A stretch of 64,000 nt of DNA from Linyphia triangularis (taxonomy: Eukaryota > Arthropoda > Arachnida > Araneae > Linyphiidae): positions 25,926,688 to 25,990,687 of the forward strand of contig OZ021732.1 in NCBI GenBank assembly GCA_963978545.1. Reading direction: 5' to 3'. This document shows positions 54,701 to 64,000 of the stretch, one piece after another. How positions within the stretch are numbered: the first letter of the stretch is position 1; every line of letters starts with the position of its first letter. Position numbers and translations under genes: made by a program. The notes under the pieces are model-generated. The model worked only from the letters and a program-made list of their open reading frames with translations. It was not told the origin of the DNA and did no database searches.

Positions 54701-56718
54701 TGACTGAATAAATTGTACAAAAATTAAAACTCATGACCTTTTTTTTTATATATATATATTATGAATCAAATTATTTAAGAAGTGAAAATATCGATTATAT
54801 AAGCCGTCATATTAAAGAAAAGTTTCATCTTGGTGGTTCTTTTTCAACCTAGCGGAACCCTTCAACAAACATCAAATTTGACTCATCTAGGGATGAGTTA
54901 AATTTGATAAAATTTTAATTTTTTAAACATCTTAGACGTCTAAAGCTGTACAGGAATTGGATGAATTGGTGATGTGTCAGTGAGGGCTTCTGCTTTTACA
55001 TAGAGAGAAGTAATAAAAAAGAGTAACCTAAGATTTTCACAGTTTTGATTTGAAATAAAAAAAGGTGAAATTAGCTACATTTTTTTAAAAAGTGGTGAGA
55101 GTTTCAATTTTATATAATCTAAATAAAAATTTTGCACGATTTAACTTTGGAGTCTTAAATGTTACCGGAATAAAATATTTTCCTATTCCTTCTTGCTTGA
55201 CTGTAATATTTCTATATTTTGATATTCATATGATTTCAGTGTTAACGATTCTCCATTCTAATATATTCATAGTATTTTTGCGAGTTATTACCAAACTTAC
55301 AAAAAGCTGCCAAAATTTTGTTTAAAAAAAGAAAAATATTTATACTTCAATCTTGTGCAAGGCAGACATTCCTATGGTTTCCGATTACACCTTTGGATAG
55401 TAAGCTACCAAACCATACAAGATTCTGCTAGTCCTAGGAAAAATTAACTCCAGGACTAGGACTTCTTGTATAAATACGATTTAATTTTAGTAAAATCTCC
55501 CGAATTCTGTGTTTTATTATAAAGTTATCAAATTGATAAATTTATCAAATGCAGCAACAGATACTTAGACAAAAACAAAGTACCTAATATTGCAAATCTT
55601 ATTATAGGTAGTTAAGATTCGATTATTCTTTGGATTTTTATTATTATATTCAAATAATAAATATGGAATATATTACACCACACTTTTGTACCATTATATG
55701 CTGTATAAAATATAATGATTTTCTCGATATTAAAAAAAAAAAAAAATCTCTTTTAGTTGTTAGTTTATTTCTATCACAACCGTTGTTAGTTCTAACACTT
55801 TAGTATTTTTTAAATATATTTATATGCATCAAAAACTAATAAAATTGTGCTTGAATTTAACAATTTTAGAATAACTTGTAAGATATTTAAAAATGTGAAT
55901 TAAATTGGCCAAATATTTAACTTTTCCAAAATATAAAATTAAATTTTGCTCTCTTTCATTGACTTATTTCTGCCATACCAATAAAAATTATCATTGAAAG
56001 AAAAAAAAAATGTCTTTTTGAATACGCGATCAAATAAAGCAAAGCTGAATATTTTTAAGTATTTAACCCATTTCCGAGAAAAAGAAGATTATAATATGAT
56101 TTTATATCCTAAATAATACGAAAAAATAGAAAAGTATCCAATCACTTTTGTAAAATGTTAACATTCTTTTTAAATATTTTTTTAGTAAGAAAAGTTCTAA
56201 AATCAATTTGCATCACCGTAAACTTTAATAAATAATTTCACTTTTAATAAAGGTTGCTTTCACTTTAATAAATGGTCCCGTAAACGTCGATTTCATGGAG
56301 ATTACATACAGAACATTTATTCACAAAATTCTGTATAATAGTTACAAGTTGTTTTTTATATTCAAATCAATATTAACACGAGATAATAGATTAAGAAATG
56401 CAAAATGATATTTAGATAATTTAATACAAACTCGATTTTCACCACTGGCTCTTGCAATTAGGTGAAAAGAGCAAGTCGGAGTAAGAATAATAAATTTTCT
56501 TGAAATTGGAATTATTGAGTTCAGGGACATCTTAATTATCCCATTATTTGTAATGGCACCTAGGAATAAATAATACTTCAGGGTAATTTTTTATTGTCTG
56601 TTTGGAAAGTTGAAATCCCATCCACCTGTAATGTATCCACTACTGAACGGCTTAAAAAACAGAGGTTCATTAAGATGATATGAAAAGTATAACATTTAAC
56701 ACGAAGAAGAAATTGATG

Positions 56719-57284
56719 CTTTCCATTTCAAGCTGGTGGATATGCGCCTTCTCTCATTGATGACAATAACAATGACGATTAATGACAGTCATCGTGGAAA
56801 AAATGCAGAAAGAAACACAGAGAATTAAACTGGAGAAGTTCTATTTCGAGCTTATGTATTTGATGACGACTTTGGTGCCTTCAACGTTGCTGAAAACAGC
56901 AATGAAGGTTGCTCATTAATTAAAAAAACACTTGTCAATGGGAAAGAAAAGTACAAAAGACGCACAGATAATTAAACTGGAAAAGTTCTACTTCAAGCTG
57001 GTGTATTTGATGACCGCTATGGTTTAACATTGTAGACAACAATGAAGATAGCACTCTAGTTGAGATTGTTCTCAATTAGAAAAACACAAGTCAATGGGAA
57101 GAGAGTACAAAGGATGCACATATAAACTGGAAATGTTCTATATCAAGCTAAGCTGGTGTATTTGATGACCGCTTTGGTTCGACATTGTTGACAACAGCAA
57201 TTGAAAGTTGTTCGCTAGTTGAAAAAACACAAGTCAATGAGGAGAAATTACAAAAGAAACACGGAGAATAAGCCCTGAAAATCT
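56719..57284 (-). repeat. ladder of decayed H2B 3'-end copies
   Basis: The complement of the H2B end (GTGTATTTGGTGACCGCTTT, at 57299) recurs at 57157, 57002 and 56855, with a more decayed trace near 56734. Spacings are 142, 155 and 147 bp. Each copy retains the last ~8-12 codons, the stop and ~60 bp of downstream flank, including CAAGTCAATG and a GAACTTTTCCAGTT-like segment. The copies carry no upstream H2B coding sequence, so they are 3'-end duplications rather than whole genes. Confidence 0.75.
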
Positions 57285-57665
57285 CTATTTCGAGCTAGTG
57301 TATTTGGTGACCGCTTTGGTGCCTTCAGACACAGCATGCTTGGCCAGTTCTCCTGGCAACAACAGCCTGACTGCCGTCTGGATTTCTCGACTTGTGATGG
57401 TGGACCGCTTATTGTAATGCGCCAGTCTGGAAGCCTCTGCAGCTATTCGCTCGAAGACGTCGTTAACGAAGCTGTTCATGATGCTCATGGCCTTGCTGGA
57501 AATGCCCGTGTCAGGGTGGACTTGTTTCAAGACTTTGTAGATGTAGATGCTGAAGCTTTCCTTCCTCTTCCTCTTCCTGCGCTTCTTGTCGCCAGTTCGG
57601 ACAGCTTTTTGTGCTTTACCAGCTTTCTTGACAGCCTTACCGCCACCTATCCTAGGAGGAGACAT
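57285..57665 (-). CDS. histone H2B
   Basis: 126 residues, intronless, near the usual 123. The divergent N-tail ([14 protein letters not shown]) is followed by the basic repression motif [11 protein letters not shown]. The histone fold has the invariant [60 protein letters not shown] and the C-terminal helix ending AVTKYTSSK. The ubiquitylated Lys equivalent to human K120 is Lys121. It forms the H2A-H2B dimer of the nucleosome. Right after the TAG, the minus strand has TTTTCAGGGCT, the loop and 3' half of a canonical histone stem-loop. The matching 5' half is AGAGA instead of AGCCC, so the hairpin cannot form as usual. No H2A gene is adjacent. Confidence 0.98.
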   Translation of the reverse strand: MSPPRIGGGKAVKKAGKAQKAVRTGDKKRRKRKRKESFSIYIYKVLKQVHPDTGISSKAMSIMNSFVNDVFERIAAEASRLAHYNKRSTITSREIQTAVRLLLPGELAKHAVSEGTKAVTKYTSSK

Positions 57666-57780
57666 GGACTGCTTCTTTGGAAGATCTTTAGTGGTATGCT
57701 ATTCAAGTAGGAGGCAAATATCACTGATTTTGTCCTCTCACTGCAAAGCTAGCTAACCAAGTCAATATTGCAGAAGCCGG

Positions 57781-57795
57781 CACGTGATTGCAAAT
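57781..57795 (-). promoter_or_regulatory. octamer-like element and E-box upstream of H2B
   Basis: On the minus strand ATTTGCAA (one mismatch to the ATTTGCAT octamer typical of H2B promoters) is followed at once by TCACGTG, about 120 bp before the ATG. No clear TATA box lies between it and the gene. Confidence 0.4.
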
Positions 57796-58788
57796 GTTTT
57801 ATAAGTGCTTTTTTTATTGCAGTTTTAAATGCTTCGAAATTTATGCCAAACGGAATTTTCGATATTCAATCTAATTCTTTTGTGAACTTTAAGTAAGAGA
57901 TCGCTCGCTATGTTAGCGAGGAGAAAATACTGCCAAGAGTGTCTTACTTCCGGACAGGCCGTGTCCGAGAAGTTGAATGAGGAATCCCTACCTACCCTAA
58001 AAAGAAGTGGTGTCGTCCTACATTCAGATGCATTTATCGATCGATATTCCGCACCAATGGCAACTCCTGAGTTCTACCCGAAGAATACTTTATTCCAGAA
58101 CATGTATTGATTTTTTAAGAGACTGCGTAGTTGGCCATGTTGGAGATGTTTATTTGAGCTGAAGGGAAGAAGAGAGGGGAAGGGGGGGGGGGGGGGCGAT
58201 GCCTGCATAATTGCGAAATGTAGAGGAGGAATTTACTTTCAAAGACTGGTGGGTTTATTTATTTTGAAAATTGATTTGGTAATTTTCTTCAGAAACGGAA
58301 AATTACTTGAATTGCAACTGTATCATGATTTACGAATTTTTAGTCCTGGCAAGGAAAAACAAGGATGCATCAGAGATTTTTTTTATATATTTATATATAT
58401 ATATATATATTTTTAAGGTTTGTAAACATAAAAGTGAATGTATAAGGTTTAAAAAAAAAAAAACTCAAATGTTATTTTAAATGGATTTAAAGAAAAGTTT
58501 TAAAGGACTTACGATTAGAGCAATATGATTAGAAGATATGGAACAATTAATGTTTTGGAATTTAGTCATGTTTAACTACATGATTCAACTATTAGCTATA
58601 AACATTGACGATAACTCACCTGATGAATGAGCCATGAAGTTACCAGCGATACTCGTCTCTATCTAAACTCATTTATGAAATGGAATTCGTCATTTCTTAT
58701 ATTTTACAACTAAGATTGAAACATTGCAAATGTCTTTAGATTGACCTTATAAACGCCAAAATGAATGTCTTTGTTAAAATATACCAGA
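57796..58788. other. intergenic DNA right of H2B
   Basis: A 66-codon frame at 57910-58110 resembles no known protein. G15 run at 58182-58196 and a short (TA)n at 58385-58411. Confidence 0.4.
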
Positions 58789-60313
58789 CTAGCTAAATAC
58801 CCGTGCTTCGCTACGAAATTTTAACATGTGCAATATTTTAGCTAGCTGTGAGGCCTCGCATTGCGGAAATCTGTCATTCATGTACAGAACCCAAGTTTTG
58901 ACGCTTCGCTCGCAGGAAGGTTCATCTATACGCAAAATCGAGCTCGCTTCGTTCTCTGAAAAGTTCATGGACACATAAACACAGGCTTATTTCACTCGTT
59001 AAAAGGTTCATTGCTATTCAAGCATAGGCTCGCTTCGCTCGCTGAAAGGTTCATTGCTGCGTAAGCATAAGCTCGCTTCACTCACTAAAATCTAATTGCT
59101 AAGACTTAAGGTTGCAAGCCTCTTCTTTGTCAAGAAAAAAAAATTCCCCGTTAATACAATAATACAACACCCCTTTAAGATTATTTTAACACGTGTTTGT
59201 GGAAAGCAAAATTTGAGGCTAAAACTACTTATGTTAAAACTTTCATAGATCTAGGCCTATTCGAAATCGCTTTTTGTGAAAAAATTAATTGAAAAACAAA
59301 TTTAAAATTTTAACATTCTTTTTGTCAGTCCAATTAGAAGGCCAAAACTATTTGTGTTGAAAATTTCAGAAATGTAGTCCAATTACAAATCCTTTTGTAA
59401 AATATTTGTTAATTAATTAAAAAAAAAAAATTATGTTTTTCAAAAATCCAATTGGAAGGCCACAACTATTTATGTTGAAAATTTGAAAACTGCAGCCATA
59501 TTTGAAATCATTTTGCAATATATAAATTAATTAATTAAAAAAATTATTTAAAAAAGAACAAAATAAAAATTTAAAATTCTGTTTTTTAAAAATCCAATTA
59601 AAAGGCCAAAACTACTTACGTTGAAAATTTCAGATCTGTAGCCCTATTAGATATCGTTTTGTAACATATTTGTTAATTAATTAAAAAAATTAATTAAAAA
59701 AGAATGAATTAAAATTTTAACGTACTGTTTGTGATGTATACAATTATAAAGCCAAAACTACGTATGTTGAAAATTTCAGACATATAGCCCTATTAGTAGT
59801 TGTTTTGTTAAATGCTTATTAATTAATTAAAAAAATTAATTAAAAAAGAACAAAATAAAAATTTAAAATTCTGTTTTTAAAAAGTTTAATTAAAAGGTCA
59901 AAACTACTTATGTTGAAAATTTCAGAGCTGTAGCCCTATTAGTAATGGTTTTGTAAAATGTTTATTAATTAATTAAAAAAAATTAATTAAAAAAGAACAA
60001 AATAAAAATTTAAAATTCTGTTTCTTAAAAGTCCGATTAAAAGGCCAAAACTACTTATGTTGAAAATTTCAGAGCTGTAGCCCTATTAGATATCGTTTTG
60101 TAACATATTTATTAATTAATTAAAAAATTAATTAAAAAAGAACTAATTAAAATTTTAACATTCTGTTTGTGATGTATAAAATTAGAAGGCAAAAACTACT
60201 TATTCTGAAAATTTCAGAGCTCTACTCCAATTTTAAGTAGGTTTCTATAGATCCACAGAGCCACAGACAGATAGACAGACAGACAGACACACAGCTTGTT
60301 TTATTATTATAGA
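58789..60313. repeat. interspersed repeat family A, long copy with tandem core
   Basis: The head CTAGCTAAATACCCGTGCTT begins the copy. About four short units with AGGCTCGCTTCGCTCGCTGA follow (58880-59095). Then come about eight diverged units, each with GGCCAAAACTACTTATGTTG and GAAAATTTCAGA, at roughly 59217, 59339, 59461, 59603, 59750, 59897, 60041 and 60190, with periods of 122-149 bp. The tail is (GACA)n followed by TTTTATTATTATAGAT. No coding capacity. Class unknown. Confidence 0.75.
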
Positions 60314-61134
60314 TGAGGTGTAGCAAGGTCGGCACGAGCCGGTACGGCGTATCGATGCTTTTTTGAGAGCTGGTACGGCGTACTGCCGCTTTTTTTTAAC
60401 TAGTTAGTATAATTAATTACTCATAAGTCTTTATGCATGTATTGTGACATAAGTTAGTGAGAAAATAAATACTTAAATTAAGAGAATTTAGCTTTTTTTT
60501 TGCATGGTAAACTATGAAAAATACTACGAATTTGGATTTTATAATTAAAAAATCCCAGCTACACTTGGGGTTACCTTCGTGAAACTTGCGTACAGGTAAA
60601 AGTTTTTTTTAACACTACAACCCTGTATACTAAGGAACCCGTGTGCAACCCGCGCATTTAAGATTATTGAGAGGAATTACTTTGTTGGAAGTTCATCAGA
60701 ATAAATACATTAGATACTGTATTCTATTGTTGAGAGACGTCATGAAACTTGATTTGGAAAGCAGAACTTGGCATGGCTTGTGTAACTGGTTGGTCTGGTG
60801 GTAAATTATATCACGTACATCCATCATAGAGTACCCAATGGAACTTTTTTAACATTTAAGTTCGATTTATAGACAAATAAGGGAATCGCTTAAGGCGGAG
60901 AACTTTTTAAAATAGTACATTTATCTATTATAGTTTAAAGTGCGACGATAGAAAAAGAAATCATTATCGGCTGAGTCGATTTATCTCCTACATATAGAGT
61001 CTCCTCTACATTGTGTCCTATCTCATTGAGCAGCAAAATAAACAAAATTAAAATTTTGTATTTCAAACAAATTACAATTAAAGGGATAACTTGATGAAGG
61101 AAGTATGTAACAAAAACTAATTTTAGAGACACAC
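60314..61134. other. intergenic DNA, nothing supported
   Basis: A short block with GGTACGGCGTA occurring twice (60340-60385) is otherwise unexplained. Confidence 0.4.
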
Positions 61135-61142
61135 CCTCTTAA

Positions 61143-62672
61143 CAATGGCGGCCCTAGGTTCATTTTTCAGGGGGGGGGGCATTTTAAACTTTAAGTTCGT
61201 AAAATGTATGCACTATGTAACCTAATTATAATAAACTAGCTGCTGATTAAATGCTTGATTGCAATGATAAGTGTAGAATTTTCTAAATTAGTAATTTTCA
61301 TTTGATGCAGAATTAAAAAAGTTAATTTAAGCTTGAATTGCTCTCCTGAAAAATAAGAAAAGAGTAAAACAAAGAAATTACAAAAAATAAAAATAGTTAA
61401 TAATTGTTTTACAATCACACTTCTTTACTCTTTGAAAGCCTAAAGAACAAAATCCAATTTCCTCTGCTTTGTTTTGGCAAATCTGCCTATGACACAGCTC
61501 ACATCAATGTTTATGTCTCTGTGAGTATGCAACAAGCTAAGTCCTGCTAACCTTTCTTCCCCCATTCTAGCTCTTAGCCACGTTTTCAAGCGTCGAAGGG
61601 TAGAGAAACTTCATCAGCAACTTCATCAAGCTTCTTCAGCAGAGGCAACGCTAACTGGTAGTGTTGCCAAAATTTTAAGTAACTCGTAAATAGTAGGATA
61701 TACATATTTGTCACAAGCTCTCATTGTATCTATGGCAGAAGTGGGGAGCTATTCTTCTTTTTTCCATTTCTCTCTCCATAGTGCTAGCTCACTTTCAATC
61801 AGAATAACACTCATTTGTGTCAGTCCTAAAATTGGTATGAACTTCTTTAATAAGTTTTAAAGCTCGTTGCTTTCTGATTCTGTTGGCTTTTCCATATCGG
61901 AGGTTGGAATCAGTAATCGAAAGCCAAAACAATCCAAATTTTCTTTTGGAAATCTTCCTATTAGGTCTTCAATTATATTATCCAATAAAGGTATGTAAAC
62001 CGAGATTCTAAAATACTCTTCTGGTATTTGAGTATTTCTTTTTAGAGAAGTATTTAAAAATGCTCTCATTTTTTCTTTTTGAAGACATATTGTAGATATT
62101 CGTCACTAATTACTCGAGGTAAAATGATCACGAAATCTTTAAACAACGAATAAAAGTGTTGCTAGTTCAACAGATATTTTCACAATAAATGGCCTGTCTA
62201 AACTAGTTATAACAATAACACAGTACCGATTCCATGCCCAAGTGACAAAAGTCACACACTAGTCCAGACATCACGTGTTGAAATTACCCTCGGCGCCATG
62301 GTTGCTTAGAAGAGCATGGTTGTTCCAAAAAGGGGCAGAGGCCCCCTGGAAAAAGGAAATCGTCGTTTAGGAGGGGGATGGTCACTACCTGTGTACTTAT
62401 GTTGTGTACCGGGTATTGTGTCGTGTGTTGTGTACGTAAATACATTTAAAACCAGGGTTTTTTCTGAGGGCGGGGGGGGGGGGCTATAATTTTTTGTACT
62501 GTAAAGAAAAAATTTACTTTAATGAAATTGTGCTTAAAAATCTGTATTTTCACCGTTTTTTAAACTGGAAATTCTCAAAGAGTTTTGGGATATTTGGGAT
62601 ATAGGAAGGAAGAGGGAACCCTTCAAGGAGGGGGCCATGGCCCCCATGGCCCCCCCCTTGAAGCCGCCAATG
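61143..62672. mobile_element. hAT element with internally deleted transposase
   Basis: Ends are CAATGGCGGC (left) and CATTGGCGGC (right, inverted), each followed inward by G-runs. The 8-bp duplication CCTCTTAA is exact (61135-61142 and 62673-62680). It carries a minus-strand transposase pseudogene of the hAT superfamily. The 1,530-bp length and missing catalytic core make it non-autonomous. Confidence 0.9.
61440..62088 (-). pseudogene. hAT transposase (ZMYM/52-kDa-repressor type), N-terminus joined to C-terminal part
   Basis: It opens with MSSKRKNESIFKYFSKKK, a typical start for these transposases. Within ~20 codons it passes, in another frame, into PEEYFRISVYIPLLDNIIED and then RFPKENLDCFGF, which normally lie hundreds of residues later. 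Further on, the hAT dimerisation domain is readable as YPTIYELLKILATLPVSVAS, and after a stop and frame change as RRLKTWLRARMGEERLAGLS, LLHTHRDINID and FAKTKQRKLDFVL. The BED/TTF finger and the catalytic core are absent. There are stops and a frameshift in what remains, so it cannot make an active enzyme. Confidence 0.75.
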
Positions 62673-62680
62673 CCTCTTAA

Positions 62681-64000
62681 AGTAGTTACATTTGTATTCT
62701 TTCATACGTAACATGTCTTTTTTATTAATCAAGTAATTAAGCAATGGGAAAAAGGTATCGTCATAAAAAAGCACCGTCTAGAAATAATAAATAAAATAAC
62801 CTGCCCTGCTTGTAGTAAGCGCTATCTTCTAATAATCAACATGTTATATTTGGATTTTTGAGAAGTGAATCTTTTTTTTGCTCGTGTGAAAATGCAAAAA
62901 AGGAATCGAAAAATTGAAGTCTGATTTTGTTATTTAAGTATCATTAGACACGATTTCGAAATGGAATTTATTTTAAGGATACTATAAAATAATTTTGAAA
63001 TATGCAAAGACAACACACAGGTCTGACATCACACTATCCATCAAAATAACCACAGTGTTGTAAAAAGGTTTCCGCTATGCTAAAACATAAAATGTTTAGC
63101 CAGAAAAAGCAGTGATATATGCAGGATGACCCTGAACTGAACGCAATCAACAAAACAAGAAGGGTTCAGGTCAAATAATTTCATGTTATACGAAACGGGT
63201 ATCGCAGTCCACTTAATCAGTCAGAAAAGTATAGTAATGTGGATGCTCAAGAAGTGGCAGAAATATTAAACCCAAGCTGTATTTTTTTTTTATCTCAGTT
63301 AGACGTTGAATTCCTGGAAGATCTCGTTGCTGCTTAAATACTGCTGATAAATTTCGGTTCACAAAAAGTGAACCAATCTCATTATTCTCTGTAGCATCCT
63401 TGAATGATACTTTGAGAATCTAGTTTTTACAACTTAGCTTTATTAAGTTTATTTCTTTTCCCTGTTAAATTATTGGTCTACGTAAGTCACTGTATTTTTT
63501 TTTTTTAAAGAATGCATGGATTTCAACCCTGGTTTTCTATGCTAAAATTATTTATCATGATGTGTTCTGTCATCTTTTTTTTTTCGGTACAGTTCTGGGA
63601 ATGAATTATGTGTTTTTACTTGCTGGCAACTGACTTTTTTCAGGAATTTGTTTTACATATTTTTGCACTTTTTCTATTAGCATTGTAGAAAAAAATATAC
63701 GAATTTAGGGCAATATAAAACATTGATTTTGCGATTTTGATTGGGGAGAGGGGACTGCAAGTATTTTTTTGAAAGGAACATTTTAGATGAAAATCAAGAA
63801 TTTGTGACTCTTAATTTCTTTTCATATGTCTTCAGCATTTATAGCCATCATTGGCAAGGGATAAGGATAATTAGGATATCCTTCGCTTCCTTTGGTAAGT
63901 GAGGGATAGTCCCAATTATCTTCAGTTCTAACTATAATAGATTTTTCTTTTCGACATGAATAATAAAATGATATCTTTTTGTAACTAATTTAGAAGTAAG
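62681..64000. other. right-edge intergenic DNA
   Basis: No supported gene. At 63284-63336 a pyrimidine-rich TTTTTTTTTATCTCAG precedes a short frame, LDVEFLEDLVAA followed by TAA, which could be a terminal exon but has no partner. Confidence 0.35.

Larger units (their letters stand above)
51726..56718. other. H1-H2B convergent intergenic region
   Basis: Mostly AT-rich without supported genes. Fragments of repeat family A lie at about 54396-54700 (head CAGCTAAATATCCGTTTGCT) and a tail-like piece at about 54890-55010. G-run at 53641-53659. Confidence 0.5.

Noticed and set aside
57336..57756. Frames antisense to histone H2B
   Set aside because: Shadow frames of the H2B coding sequence.
57910..58110. 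66-codon frame divergent from H2B
   Set aside because: Its position would suit a paired H2A gene, but the peptide has no histone features and no known relative.

Overview
This is AT-rich animal nuclear DNA with intron-split genes. The splice sites, the two histone genes, a eukaryotic tRNA and the many DNA-transposon remnants point to an arthropod. An arachnid is my guess, but nothing in the window fixes the taxon. Only a small part of the window is gene sequence. The rest is introns, intergenic DNA and small decayed DNA transposons.

Left third (1-18.3 kb). A SART3-type gene (U4/U6 snRNP recycling factor with HAT repeats) runs on the minus strand. I could join eight exons with matching phases: 16443-16574, 12123-12249, 10392-10496, 8378-8571, 7148-7235, 5603-5730, 4673-4831 and 3913-4051. 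Together they encode the acidic N-terminus and the first ~357 residues. The rest of the HAT array, the RRMs and the C-terminus must lie beyond the left edge. Upstream on the same strand is a complete, intronless nicotinamide riboside kinase gene (17294-17860). Beyond it is a tRNA-Phe(GAA) gene on the plus strand (18221-18293). The SART3 introns carry a mariner-like MITE, a hAT MITE, a pogo/Tigger-like element, a long foldback and a long (TA)n tract.

Middle (18.3-50.7 kb). I find no intact protein gene here. It holds hAT, piggyBac and Tc1 relics, several inverted-repeat (foldback) elements, a 102-bp tandem array, microsatellites and interspersed repeats of unknown class. The most structured locus is 40.0-44.7 kb. 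There, two Tc1-like fragments form a large palindrome, and a 2.3-kb hAT element with a perfect 8-bp target duplication sits at its apex. A second copy of the same hAT lies at 845-3498, nested in a TTAA-flanked MITE.

Right (50.7-64 kb). A histone H1 gene (plus) and a histone H2B gene (minus) face each other across ~5.7 kb. Neither has a recognisable canonical histone 3' stem-loop. Downstream of H2B is a ladder of decayed ~142-155-bp copies of its own 3' end. Further right are a repeat with an internal ~120-149-bp tandem array and a hAT element (61143-62672, perfect 8-bp duplication) carrying an internally deleted transposase gene.

No clearly new molecular system is visible. The best leads are structural: the palindrome with the apex insertion, the H2B 3'-end ladder, the TCAT-rich H1 3' region, and the foldback with a minisatellite core in SART3 intron 1. 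All alignments were made by eye.
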